Origin: UBA9676 sp963741615
GTDB lineage: Bacteria > Actinomycetota > Actinomycetes > Streptosporangiales > Streptosporangiaceae
Direction of reading: 5' to 3'
DNA: 64,000 nt
Assembly (NCBI GenBank): GCA_963741615.1
Contig: CAVUIU010000018.1
Span: 1-64,000, forward strand
Below are positions 1 through 8,466 of this stretch, one piece after another (position 1 is the stretch's first letter; each line of letters starts with the position of its first letter). A program made the position numbers and the translations under genes. The notes beneath the pieces are model-generated. The model was not told the origin of the DNA. It saw nothing but the letters and a program-made list of their open reading frames with translations, and ran no database searches.

Positions 1-51
1 GTCCGGAATGCGGTGTAAATCGGCGGGCGTGGTTCCGGCTTCATGATCAGG

Positions 52-315
52 TTAGGCGGTGGCTCTGACAGTTTCGGGGCTGTCAGCGATCTGAGCGGCG
101 GTCACGGTGCGTGGCCGCAGTTGGGCGGGTGGGTCGAGCAGCGAGCGGCGCAGGTCCTGGAGCTGGCGCAGTCCGGCGGCGGTCATGGTGAAGCCGCGCC
201 AGCCGCGGGAGGCCCGGTCGAGCACGGCCCAGACCAGGGTGAGGCAGCTGGTCTCGCCGGGGAGCCGGCCGATGACCTTGACCCTCCTGCGGGTTTCGCC
301 GAAGGTCCGTTCAAT
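52..315 (-). pseudogene. 3' part of IS256-family transposase (separated)
   Basis: Read on the minus strand from 315, the sequence continues a Mutator-type transposase: IERTFGETRRRVKVIGRLPG, then a WAVLDRASRGWRG segment typical of the IS256 C-terminus, ending at a TAA at 52-54. The E of IERTF is the third catalytic acid of the DDE triad in this family. The fragment has no start of its own. It joins in frame with the N-terminal 360 residues encoded at 3456-4535 once the intervening 3.1-kb element is removed, giving a protein of about 448 residues. Confidence 0.85.
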
Positions 316-326
316 TAACCGGCCAT
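315..326. repeat. Terminal inverted repeat, left end of recombinase element
   Basis: The plus-strand sequence TTAACCGGCCAT is the exact reverse complement of the 12 bases at 3437-3448. It lies next to the point where the interrupted IS256 transposase frame resumes. This is probably the recombinase recognition arm. Confidence 0.75.
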
Positions 327-336
327 CGTGATCTTG

Positions 337-2298
337 TCAAGGCGAATCTGGGATGACGGGCGTGTTTTCAAGGCGGCTGCAGTGGTGTTCCAGCGCGCTG
401 ATGACGCGGCCGTGCCGCTTGGCCTCGCCGTCCCAGCCCCGCTGCCCGGCGTCGGCGCGCAGCTGGCGGATGTCGGAGAGCTGGTCACGCAGGACGGGCA
501 GGTGTTCGGGGCCGGGGACGAAGTTGTCGCAGGTCTCGCAGATGTTGGCATAGGGGCAGGCGCCGGCGGCGAGGTGGCGAGAGCAGTAGCCGTGGGCCAC
601 GCGGGTTTTGAGGAACTCCGAGGCGATCCAGTCCACCTTGGCTGGCACGATCGGCTGCCCGGCGGGCGCGATGGGCAGGGCCTTGCGCACCTTGCCGATG
701 GCCTGGTCGTAGGCAGAGCGCAGGGCCGGCGAGGCGAGGGTGGCATAACGCAGTGTCATCTCGGGCGTGACATGGCCCAGGACGGCCATCAGGGCCTGCA
801 GGCTCATCCCGGCGTTGGCCAGTTCGGTGGCATAGGTGTGGCGCAGCTGGTGCGGGGTCACGTTGAGCGGTTGCCCGCCGGGTCCGGCCAGGGCGGCCGC
901 TGAGGCGGCGGTGCAAAGGCCCTGGCGGATCCGCCAGGCGCTGAGCCGCCGGCCGTGCTCGGCGAACAGGAAGTCGGTGGGTTTCCCGGTGCGCGGGTGG
1001 GGGTGTGGCCGCTGCTGGCCGCGGCGCTGGGCCCAGGCGTCAAGAGCTGCCACGGTGGCGGAATCGAGCGGGACGGCGCGTTCGGTGCCCAGTTTGCCGA
1101 GCGGGACGCGCAGCCACGTGCCAGTGGGCCCGTAGTCGGCGATGCAGCCGAGCTCAAGGTCAAGGCACTCGCCCAGGCGCAGCCCGGAGCGGCGCAGCAG
1201 CAGGATCGCCGAGCGGGCGAACAGATCATCGAGGCTCGCCGCTGCGGCCATCAGCGCAGCGTCGGCGTCCGGGGCAAGCGCCCGGGGCAGCGGCCGTGGC
1301 AGGCGGGGCACGTCACTGGCGAAGATGAGCCGGCGCTGGGGCCGGTCGGCCCATCCCCACAAGGTGACGTCGTCCAGGAAGTTCCGGACGGTCAGCACAG
1401 CTCCATGCACGGCTGCGGCCGAAACCCGCTGGTCGCGGGCGACCCGGCCGCGCCAGGTCCGGGTCGCATTCCAGGCCAGGAAGGCTTCGATGTGGTGGCG
1501 TTCAAGCTGGGCGAGCGAGGTGATGGCAGGGAACTGCGCGCCCAGGAACGTCCCGAAGGGAATGAGGTCGTTCACCAGCCCGTCCACCGAGGACCGCGAC
1601 AGCACCGCAGCCCGGGTCTGCACGTAGCGGGCCATAGCGCGCCGGATATCAGGAACAGGGACGACCGCGAGCCGTTCCTCGGCCGAGCCGCCCGCCGGGC
1701 CGCGCTGGGGCGGCTGCGGGAGCTGGCCGCACTCGAACAGCAACTGGCGCAGGCCGAACAAACGCCCGCGCCACTGCTTGAGCGTGGTGGCTGACGCGCT
1801 GGTGACCTCACCGAGGGCGGTGGCGAAGCCATCGAGCTCCTGCCCGTCGATCCCGGGGATCGTGGACTGGGACCAGGCGATGACAGCAGGCACGAACTGG
1901 TCGATGATGCTGCGCGCCCAGTAATAGCTCCACCCGAGCCGCCGCGCGGTCTGCCAGAGGCGTTCGAAGTCCTCCGGCCACAGCTGGCGGACGGTGGCGC
2001 TCATGCCCCCAAGATCCTTGGCGGCCAGCAGGTCCAGGTCCAGGCGGACCAGCCCGGATAGCGCGGCCCACGACAGCAGCGGCCATGCCTTGGTCCGGCG
2101 CAGGTCGGCCAGCCTGCTCCTTGTCGGCCGGGTCATCCACTCACCGAGATCAGGGTGCTGGGCGAGGAACAGCCGGGCCAGGCGCAGCCTCTCACGCAGG
2201 GCCCGGTCCGGGAGAGCGACCTGATGGCAGAACCGGGCGTAGCCCTCGAGCAGCAGATGGTCGTCATCGGTGGCGAAGCGGGAAACGGGAGCGGTCAC
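337..2298 (-). CDS. tnpB: Tn554 TnpB-type tyrosine recombinase
   Basis: A 653-residue tyrosine recombinase. It has a core-binding N-terminal half and a catalytic domain with the box-I arginine (LRRSGLRLGECLDLE), the box-II HQLRHTYATELA and LGHVTPEMTLRY, whose Y is the nucleophile. After the catalytic domain comes a cysteine-rich tail with YCSRHLAAGACPYANICETC and a following charged segment, the signature extension of Tn554 TnpB and its relatives; the length also fits (Tn554 TnpB is about 630). The start is a GTG that overlaps the tnpA stop as GTGA at 2295-2298, which implies translational coupling. It probably acts with TnpA on the element ends to cut and rejoin DNA through 3'-phosphotyrosine intermediates. 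Confidence 0.85.
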   Translation of the reverse strand: MTAPVSRFATDDDHLLLEGYARFCHQVALPDRALRERLRLARLFLAQHPDLGEWMTRPTRSRLADLRRTKAWPLLSWAALSGLVRLDLDLLAAKDLGGMSATVRQLWPEDFERLWQTARRLGWSYYWARSIIDQFVPAVIAWSQSTIPGIDGQELDGFATALGEVTSASATTLKQWRGRLFGLRQLLFECGQLPQPPQRGPAGGSAEERLAVVPVPDIRRAMARYVQTRAAVLSRSSVDGLVNDLIPFGTFLGAQFPAITSLAQLERHHIEAFLAWNATRTWRGRVARDQRVSAAAVHGAVLTVRNFLDDVTLWGWADRPQRRLIFASDVPRLPRPLPRALAPDADAALMAAAASLDDLFARSAILLLRRSGLRLGECLDLELGCIADYGPTGTWLRVPLGKLGTERAVPLDSATVAALDAWAQRRGQQRPHPHPRTGKPTDFLFAEHGRRLSAWRIRQGLCTAASAAALAGPGGQPLNVTPHQLRHTYATELANAGMSLQALMAVLGHVTPEMTLRYATLASPALRSAYDQAIGKVRKALPIAPAGQPIVPAKVDWIASEFLKTRVAHGYCSRHLAAGACPYANICETCDNFVPGPEHLPVLRDQLSDIRQLRADAGQRGWDGEAKRHGRVISALEHHCSRLENTPVIPDSP

Positions 2299-3356
2299 CG
2301 GCCGATCACCGCCCGGGCTGCCGCGTACTCGGCAGCCAGATGCTCATCGGACAGGTGCACATACCCGGCGGTGGTCTCCGGGGAAGCATGGCCCATCAGC
2401 TGCCGCAACGCCAGCAGGTCGATGCCCGCCGCCGCCAGCTCGGTGCCATAGGTATGGCGCAGGCGGTGCGGGCGCACCCGGACTGCGCCCGATCGCTGCC
2501 GGTGATAGCGGAACATGCTGCGCATCCCGGCCTCGGTGAGCGGCCCGCCCGCAGCCGGCCCATGCAAAACCACGAAACACTCCGGCGTGCCCAGCCCCGG
2601 CGGGCGCTCACGGGCCAGGTAAGCGGCAAGCTCGGCGAAGAACACCCCATCGACAGGGACGACCCGCTCCCGGCCACCCTTGCCTGTCACCCGCAACTGC
2701 CGGCGCCCCTGGTCGACATCGGCGAGCAGGAGCCGCCGGACCTCCCCAGCCCGCAGCCCGCCGAGCACCATCGCCAGCACGACCGCCCGGTCCCGGTGCG
2801 ACCCAAGACCAGCCACGAACATCGACACATCGGCCGGGTCAAGCGGCTCCGGCAGCCGGCGTTCCTGACGGACCAGCCTGCCGCCGCCCCGCACCCGGCC
2901 CGGACCCAAGTGCCCGAGCAGCCCTCTCGACTTCGGCCGCAGCCCCTGGCCGCGCCGGGGCGCCGGCACCGGGTTATCAACCCGGGCACCAGCCAGCACC
3001 AGATACTCAAACAGTGCCCGGGCCGCAGCAACCCGCCTGTTCACCGACGCCGGCGCCGCACCACGCCCGGCGCCGATCGGCACCACCTTGCCGTCTCGCC
3101 GCCTTGGCAGCGACTGCCAGTCGATCCAGTCGAAGACATCGGTGGGAACCAGCTCACCCAGGCCGATGCCGCTTTCCTCCAGGAACCGTGCCAGGCACAC
3201 GATGTCGAACGCGTAGGCCCGCACCGTCGCCGGAGAGAACCGGCGGGCCTCCAAGTGCGACAAGAACGCGTTCGCTGGTCCGGTGCCAGCCCACGTGCCG
3301 TCAAGCCGGTGGGAACCGCCGCTGCGCTTCACTGCCACCGTCATGGCCACCCCCAC
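2295..3356 (-). CDS. tnpA: Tn554 TnpA-type tyrosine recombinase
   Basis: A 353-residue phage-integrase-family recombinase. A SAM-like core-binding domain fills roughly residues 25-115. The catalytic domain has an arginine in GGLRAGEVRRL, HRLRHTYGTELA near 297-308, the LMGHAS box near 320-325 and the nucleophilic tyrosine in TAGYVHLSD near 332. Size and gene order match Tn554 TnpA (361 residues) followed by TnpB. It is first in the two-gene operon, about 100 bp inside the right end of the element, so its promoter lies in 3357-3454 or is supplied by the interrupted transposase gene upstream. All catalytic residues are visible, so the protein is probably active. Confidence 0.85.
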   Translation of the reverse strand: MGVAMTVAVKRSGGSHRLDGTWAGTGPANAFLSHLEARRFSPATVRAYAFDIVCLARFLEESGIGLGELVPTDVFDWIDWQSLPRRRDGKVVPIGAGRGAAPASVNRRVAAARALFEYLVLAGARVDNPVPAPRRGQGLRPKSRGLLGHLGPGRVRGGGRLVRQERRLPEPLDPADVSMFVAGLGSHRDRAVVLAMVLGGLRAGEVRRLLLADVDQGRRQLRVTGKGGRERVVPVDGVFFAELAAYLARERPPGLGTPECFVVLHGPAAGGPLTEAGMRSMFRYHRQRSGAVRVRPHRLRHTYGTELAAAGIDLLALRQLMGHASPETTAGYVHLSDEHLAAEYAAARAVIGR

Positions 3357-3436
3357 GGGCCGTGCCCAAGTTCAGGATGAACCCGCACCCCTCCCGGCCG
3401 GGGGACCTCAGGCCACTTCGGCGAGCCGGGCCTCCC

Positions 3437-3448
3437 ATGGCCGGTTAA
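3437..3448. repeat. Terminal inverted repeat, right end of recombinase element
   Basis: ATGGCCGGTTAA, the exact reverse complement of positions 315-326. The six bases between it and the resumed transposase sequence (CCCATA on the plus strand) have no counterpart at the other end. Such an asymmetric core would be expected if the element carried a few bases from its previous site. Confidence 0.75.
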
Positions 3449-3455
3449 CCCATAT

Positions 3456-4535
3456 GAAGTTGGAGTGCCGGATCCGCTTGTGGTGCTCGGCGGGGAACCG
3501 CAGGTAGGCGGTCAGGCCCTCGGCGTCGGTGGTCAGGCACTTCATCGCCGAGGGATAGGTGGCGCCGTACTTGGCGGCCATCTCGCTGATCCGGGCGTCG
3601 ATGATCTCCACGAGGCGTGGCCCGGGTGGGGTCTTGAGGTCCTCGGTGTCGAAGATCGCCCAGAAGGCGTCCTTGACCTCGGCCTGCATCCCGGCTGGGA
3701 CCTTGGCCAGCAGGTTCCGGCATCGGTGAACAAGGCATCTTTGCCTCAGGGCCTGGGGGTAGGCCTGCTCGATCGCGGAGATCAGCCCGGGCGCCCCGTC
3801 GCTGATGACCAGCAGCGGGCTGGCCAGGCCCCGCTCCTTCAGCCCGGTGAGGAAGTCGTGCCAGGCGTCGGCGGACTCGCCGGTGCCCGGTGCCAGGCCG
3901 ATGAACGCGGGCTTGCCGCTGGTGGTGATGCCCCAGGCGGCCAGCACCGGCTCGGCCGGGGAGCCGGGGTGCATCCGGAAGAAGGAGGCGTCCAGGAACA
4001 GGTAATCCAGCGTCACCTCATCGAGGCGGCGGGCCGCCCACGCCTGGTACTCGTCCTTGATCTGCTGGCAGACGGCTGAGACGGTGGACTTGGAGATCGC
4101 GGCCTGGTCGCCGAGCGCGTCGGCCAGGGTGGCCTCCACGTCGCGGACCGACAGGCCCCGGATGAAGGACGCAATGACCAGGGATTCGAGGGCATTGGTC
4201 TTGGTCACGTGGCTGCCGAACAGGCGCGAGGCGAACGCCTCGGTGGTGCCCCGCAGCTTCGGCCGGGCCAGCCCGACCGGCCCGGCGGTGGTCTTGACGG
4301 TCACCTCCCGGTACCCGTTACGCGAACCCGGCCGGGCGTCTTCGGCCAGCGCGGCGCGGGCGTAACGGTCCCGGCCCAAGAACTCGGTGACCTCGGCTTC
4401 CAGCGCGGCCTGCATCAGCAGCTGGGCGCCGAGCCGGGCCACCTCCTCCAAGATCTCCGGCAGCGGCCGGTCGGCAGCGAACAGCTCGTCGATGTGGCCA
4501 TGGATACGGTCGGTAGGCGATACTCGATGTGCCAC
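3456..4535 (-). pseudogene. 5' part of IS256-family transposase, interrupted
   Basis: The first 360 residues of a Mutator/IS256 transposase. The N-terminal region has EAEVTEFLGRDRY and SRNGYREVTVKTTAGPV, the first catalytic aspartate lies in LDYLFLDASFF, the second in LVISDGAPGL, and CLVHRCRNLLAKVP is the family's C/H-rich helix. The frame runs to RIRHSNF at 3456 and then reads about 15 foreign residues into the recombinase element before a stop at 3408. The break falls one codon before the catalytic glutamate, so the truncated product lacks the third acid and should be inactive. The rest is at 52-315. Confidence 0.9.
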
Positions 4536-4607
4536 GGGCGTGGGTCCTTCCTTCGTTGACTTGGTCGTCTTGAAGGGGAACCTACGCCCGTCGTCTCATT
4601 TACACCG

Positions 4608-4856
4608 GATCTCGGACGCGACCACCAAGACTGCTGGTTCAGGAATCACCTGCCAGCCGGGTGGGCAGGCCCGGTCGAGCAGGGACGCCAGCGTGAACGC
4701 CACCACCTGGTGAGCTGGGGTTGGCCTCGGGCTCACGACCAGCGCCCCGGCTACGAGCTCATACCGGCGCCCGTCGTCGGGCATCAGGTCCAGGTCCGCG
4801 ACGGTAAAGGGCCGGCCGGTGGCCGGCCAGGCGTCCGCGATGCTCACAGCACTCAT
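4608..4856 (-). pseudogene. Uma2-like nuclease, N-terminal fragment
   Basis: About 82 residues of a Uma2/DUF820 restriction-endonuclease-like protein: FTVADLDLMPDDGRRYELVA and the helix PAHQVVAFTLASLLDR are typical of the family N-terminus, and EPAVLVVASEI leads towards the PD-(D/E)xK core. The frame runs into the IS256 right end at 4607, so the catalytic half is missing here and may lie left of position 1. The start ATG is preceded by GGAGGCAGC. Many actinobacteria carry expanded families of these genes, often close to mobile DNA; their role is unclear. Confidence 0.75.
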
Positions 4857-4975
4857 GCTGCCTCCATAACGTCATGCGTGCCACTCAAGCACCGGGTGCT
4901 GACAAGAAGACACAGCCGCAGGCCGGCAGCCGACCAGGCGGGCCACGGACTCCAGGGGCAGGGCCGCAAGCCCTC

Positions 4976-6595
4976 CTACTCCCACTCGATGGTGCCGGGC
5001 GGCTTGCTGGTGATGTTGACGACCACCCGGTTGATCTGGGGGACCTCGTTGGTGATCCGGGTGGAGATCGTGGCCAGCAGCGGGCCCGGCAACCGGGCCC
5101 AGTCAGCGGTCATGGCGTCCTCGCTGGTCACCGGGCGCAGCACCACCGGGTGCCCATAGGTGCGGAAGTCTCCCTGCACCCCGACCGAGCGGACGTCGGC
5201 CAGCAGCACCACCGGGCACTGCCAGATGTCCAGATCCAGTCCTGCCCGGGACAGCTCCTCGCGGACGATGGCATCGGCCTCGCGCAAGATGTGGAGCCGC
5301 TCCGTGGTGATCTCACCAATGATGCGGATACCCAGCCCGGGTCCGGGGAAGGGCTGGCGCCATACGATCTCCGCCGGCAGGCCGAGTTCCTCCCCGATCC
5401 GGCGCACCTCGTCCTTGAACAGGCCGCGCAACGGTTCCACCAGTTCGAAGCCGAGATCCGCCGGGAGCCCGCCGACGTTGTGGTGGGACTTGATGCTGGC
5501 GGTGCCGGTGCCGCCGCCCGACTCCACCACGTCCGGATACAGCGTGCCCTGCACCAGGAAGTCCACCGTCTCGCCGTGGGCCCCCGCGTCGGCGGCGATC
5601 TCACGGGTGGCCCGTTCGAACGCGCGGATGAACTCCCGCCCGATGATCTTGCGCTTGGATTCCGGCTCGACCACGCCCGCCAGGGCGGCCAGGAACGTGC
5701 CCGCCGCCTCGACGGTGTGCAGATCGACCCCGGTCGCGGCGACGAAGTCCTTCTCGACCTGCTCGGCCTCGCCCTTGCGCAGCAGTCCATGATCGACGAA
5801 GACGCAGGTCAGCTGGGATCCGATGGCACGCTGCACCAGCGCGGCGGCCACCGCGGAGTCAACGCCGCCCGACAGCCCGCAGATGGCTCTGGCCCCGCCG
5901 ACCTGCTGCGCGATCCGGGTGACCTGCTCGTCGATGATGCTCCGCATGGTCCAGTCCGGCCGGCAGCCCGCGGCCGTGAGGAACCGCTGCAGCACCTCCA
6001 TGCCGTGCTGGGTGTGCAGCACTTCGGGATGGAACTGCACACCGTAAAGCCCCTGGCCGGGGGCTTCCACCGCTGCCACCGGCGTGGCCGGGGTGCGCGC
6101 GGTGACGGTGAACCCGGGCGGAGCCACCGTGCAGGTATCCCCGTGTGACATCCAGACCTGCTGGCGCTGGGGGAGACCGGACAGCAGCGTTCCGCCCAGC
6201 CCGGTGGCCACGTCCTGCCCCGGCCCGCCGGCGGCCGGGCCGGGCGCGGGCAGCAGCTCCAGGGAGGTCGCGCCGTACTCGCCCGTGCCGGTGTGCGCCA
6301 CCGAGCCACCCAGCCCGGACACCATCAGCTGGAAGCCGTAACAGATGCCGAGCACCGGCACCCCCGCGCCGAGCAGGCCGGCGGGCGCGGGAGGTGCGCC
6401 TTCGGCATAGACCGAGGCCGGGCCGCCGGACAGGATGACCGCCTTGGGCCTGCGGGCCAGGATCTCGTCCGCCGGCATCGTGGCCGGCACGATCTCCGAG
6501 TACACGTGGCACTCGCGGACCCGCCGGGCGATCAGCTGCGCGTACTGCGCGCCGAAATCCACCACCAGCACGGTGTCGAAATCACCAGCGTGCAC
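4976..6595 (-). CDS. guaA: GMP synthase (glutamine-hydrolysing)
   Basis: Converts XMP, glutamine and ATP to GMP in purine biosynthesis. The 539-residue protein starts with a class I glutamine amidotransferase domain (VVDFGAQYAQLIARRV, nucleophile Cys in LGICYGFQLM, His in YGVQFHPEV). It continues with the ATP pyrophosphatase domain (P-loop GLSGGVDSAVAAALV) and the GMP-synthase dimerisation domain, ending with the family terminus SKPPGTIEWE. Length is close to the usual 525. The start is GTG with an upstream GGGAAGG. It stands alone, between mobile DNA downstream and the CNNM gene upstream (93-bp gap). Confidence 0.97.
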   Translation of the reverse strand: MHAGDFDTVLVVDFGAQYAQLIARRVRECHVYSEIVPATMPADEILARRPKAVILSGGPASVYAEGAPPAPAGLLGAGVPVLGICYGFQLMVSGLGGSVAHTGTGEYGATSLELLPAPGPAAGGPGQDVATGLGGTLLSGLPQRQQVWMSHGDTCTVAPPGFTVTARTPATPVAAVEAPGQGLYGVQFHPEVLHTQHGMEVLQRFLTAAGCRPDWTMRSIIDEQVTRIAQQVGGARAICGLSGGVDSAVAAALVQRAIGSQLTCVFVDHGLLRKGEAEQVEKDFVAATGVDLHTVEAAGTFLAALAGVVEPESKRKIIGREFIRAFERATREIAADAGAHGETVDFLVQGTLYPDVVESGGGTGTASIKSHHNVGGLPADLGFELVEPLRGLFKDEVRRIGEELGLPAEIVWRQPFPGPGLGIRIIGEITTERLHILREADAIVREELSRAGLDLDIWQCPVVLLADVRSVGVQGDFRTYGHPVVLRPVTSEDAMTADWARLPGPLLATISTRITNEVPQINRVVVNITSKPPGTIEWE

Positions 6596-6688
6596 GACGC
6601 CGCCTTCCCGGGATCCCGCGAGCCCGCTCAGGCGCGCCCGCTCTCAGGCCCGCCCGCTCCAAGGCAGGGAGCGGCCACGGCCAGCAGT

Positions 6689-8254
6689 CTAGTGTCCTGC
6701 CTCAGGTGGCCCCTTGTCGGTAGATCCGGGGGGCACCCCGGCGCTGCCGGCGCTGCCGGCGCCGACCTGGCCCGGTGAGCCGGGTGAGCCCGGCGTGTCC
6801 GCCTGGGCCGCCCGGGCCTGGCGCGGCTGATCCGCATGGTGCGGCCCCACCTGCCCCATCTGCCCTACCTGGCCCGCCTGGCCCGGCGTGCCCGCCTGGC
6901 CCGGCGTGCCCGCCTGGCCGTCCTGGTCCGCCTCGCCTGCCTGGCCGGCCTGGGCGGCCGGCCCCACCCGGACCCGTGCGATGCGCCGGCCGTCCAGCTG
7001 GGTCACGGTGAGCCGGTGGGCGTCAACCTCGACCTCGGCACCGACCCCCGGCAGTTCCCCCAGCGTGGCGAGCACATAGCCGGCCACGGTCTCGTAGGGG
7101 CCCTCGGGCAGGTTCACGCCGGTCTGCTCGGCGAACTCGTCCAGGTTGAGCAGCCCGTCAACCTCGAGCTGACCGCCGTGCAACTGCTTCAGGCCGCCCT
7201 CCTCGAGGTCGTACTCGTCCTGGATCTCGCCGATCAGCTCCTCGACCAGATCCTCCAGGGTCACGATGCCGGCGGTTCCGCCGTACTCGTCCACCACGAT
7301 CGCCAGGTGCGCCCGGTCCCGCCGCATCTCCGAGAGCGCCGAGAGCACCCGCTTGCTGGTCGGCAGCCGCTTCACCGGCCGGCACACCTCGCCCACCGGC
7401 GTCAGCCGCCCGGCCAGACCGGGGTCGAGCAGATCACGGACATGGATGAAGCCGATGACGTCGTCGTAGGACTCCTGGTAGACGGGGAAGCGCGAGTACG
7501 GGGCGGCGGCCGCGATCTTGGCGGCGCGATCCAGCGGGGTGGAGGCGGCGATGAACTCGACCTCGGTGCGGGGCACGAGCACCTCGCGCAGCTGCCGTTT
7601 GCCGGCGTCGAACACCTCGCGCACGATGTGCCGCTCATCGGCGCTGAGCGCCTGGGTCCCCGCGACCAGATCGCGAAGCTCCTCCTCTGTCATCACCCCA
7701 CGGCCCATCCTCGGATCGCCCCCGAGCAGCCGCACCACCAGGTTGGTGCACCGCGACAGCAGCCACACAATCGGGCGGGCGAGCACCGAGATGCGGTCGA
7801 GCAGGGGGGCCGCGAGCAGCGACATCGACTCCGGGCGCTGCAGCGCGAGCCGCTTGGGGGCAAGCTCGCCCAGCACCAGCGTGAAGAACGAGATCGCCCC
7901 GGTGACCACGAGGAATGCGATCGCTGTCGCCCACCCGGCCGAGACCTGATGCCGGATCAGCGCGGCCTTCAGATCGCCGACCAGAGTGGCCGCGCCGAAG
8001 GCGCCCGAGAGCAGCGTGGCCACGGTGACGCCGATCTGGACGGCGGACAGGAACCGGTTGGGATCTTGCGCAAGCCTCGCCGCACGCTGGCCGCGCTTGC
8101 CCCGCTGCTGGAGCGAGCGCACCTGTCCCTCGCGCAGCGAGACCAGGGCCATTTCCGCCCCGGCGAAGAACCCGCCGATGAGCACGATGGCCAGCACGAT
8201 AACGATGTCCCAGCCGACCTGGTTCACGGCCTGACCTATGACCTCCGCATCCAC
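6689..8254 (-). CDS. CNNM/CorC-type transmembrane protein with CBS pair
   Basis: A 521-residue membrane protein of the hemolysin C/CorC family, linked to divalent-cation (Mg/Co) transport or homeostasis. It has an N-terminal DUF21/CNNM domain with hydrophobic segments (DIVIVLAIVLIGGFFAGAEM, LLSGAFGAATLV, IAFLVVTGAISFFTLVLGEL), then a CBS-domain pair (VLVPRTEVEFIAAST, FIHVRDLLDP, AIVVDEYGGTAGIVTLEDLV) and a CorC_HlyC domain. I prefer the GTG at 8254 because the reading frame upstream is Arg/Pro-rich and unlike the family. The last ~90 residues are a disordered tail of GQA/GQV repeats encoded by 9-bp repeats, unusual for the family. Confidence 0.88.
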   Translation of the reverse strand: MDAEVIGQAVNQVGWDIVIVLAIVLIGGFFAGAEMALVSLREGQVRSLQQRGKRGQRAARLAQDPNRFLSAVQIGVTVATLLSGAFGAATLVGDLKAALIRHQVSAGWATAIAFLVVTGAISFFTLVLGELAPKRLALQRPESMSLLAAPLLDRISVLARPIVWLLSRCTNLVVRLLGGDPRMGRGVMTEEELRDLVAGTQALSADERHIVREVFDAGKRQLREVLVPRTEVEFIAASTPLDRAAKIAAAAPYSRFPVYQESYDDVIGFIHVRDLLDPGLAGRLTPVGEVCRPVKRLPTSKRVLSALSEMRRDRAHLAIVVDEYGGTAGIVTLEDLVEELIGEIQDEYDLEEGGLKQLHGGQLEVDGLLNLDEFAEQTGVNLPEGPYETVAGYVLATLGELPGVGAEVEVDAHRLTVTQLDGRRIARVRVGPAAQAGQAGEADQDGQAGTPGQAGTPGQAGQVGQMGQVGPHHADQPRQARAAQADTPGSPGSPGQVGAGSAGSAGVPPGSTDKGPPEAGH

Positions 8255-8415
8255 CACGGCGGGGCGGTTTCCCCTGTCGACCCGCCAGCCGCGTGCCCCA
8301 GCCGTGGCAGCAGCCACAGTGGGTGGGTCTGCACAGTCTAAGAGGCCCCGGCAAGGGGCGCTGGATAAGGGACGGGTCACCCGCGCCCGGATGGCGGGAC
8401 GGATACGCAGCCGGA

Positions 8416-8445
8416 CTGCGCGTCCGCCGCGCGGCGGACGCGCAG
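8416..8445. promoter_or_regulatory. Perfect 30-bp palindrome in the galT 5' region
   Basis: CTGCGCGTCCGCCGC is followed immediately by its exact reverse complement, with no spacer. It lies 21 bp before the galT start. It could be an operator for a dimeric repressor or a cruciform/hairpin in the gal leader. There is no T-run, so it is not a standard terminator. Confidence 0.6.
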
Positions 8446-8448
8446 CAG

Positions 8449-8462
8449 GGCGGAGATCCGCC
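8449..8462 (+). promoter_or_regulatory. Hairpin covering the galT ribosome-binding site
   Basis: GGCGGA-GA-TCCGCC is self-complementary and includes the only Shine-Dalgarno-like GGAG (8452-8455), 11 nt before the ATG at 8467. If it folds in the mRNA it would limit galT initiation. This is an inference from sequence only. Confidence 0.4.
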
Positions 8463-8466
8463 GGAC

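Larger units (their letters stand above)
316..3454 (-). mobile_element. Tn554-like element with two tyrosine recombinases
   Basis: About 3.14 kb holding only two overlapping recombinase genes (tnpA then tnpB, minus strand). The 12-bp inverted repeats TTAACCGGCCAT and ATGGCCGGTTAA lie at or near the ends. Rejoining the flanks (AACTTCAT + TGAACGG on the minus strand) restores the IS256 reading frame, so the borders are fixed to within a base or two. There is no target duplication, as expected for tyrosine-recombinase insertion. Only about 20 bp separate the tnpB stop from the end, so there is no room for a tnpC as in Tn554, and no passenger gene is present. Confidence 0.8.
11..4607 (-). mobile_element. 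IS256-family insertion sequence, split by a second element
   Basis: The ends carry an imperfect inverted repeat. Near position 11 the plus strand reads CGGTGTAAAT, followed a few bases later by CGGGCGTGGTTCC; near 4607 the minus strand reads CGGTGTAAAT, followed by CGGGCGTAGGTTCC. Between the ends lie the two halves of one IS256/Mutator-type DDE transposase (5' half 3456-4535, 3' half 52-315, both minus). About 1.45 kb is IS sequence proper; the rest is the recombinase element 316-3454. The right end interrupts a Uma2-like gene. I see no convincing 8-9 bp target duplication (CGGAATGC left, GGATCTCG right), so one end may have been rearranged or the exact boundary may be off by a few bases. 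Confidence 0.8.

Noticed and set aside
43..331. Plus-strand frames at the left end that could be read as small proteins
   Set aside because: They are antisense to the IS256 transposase tail, which is recognisable on the minus strand.
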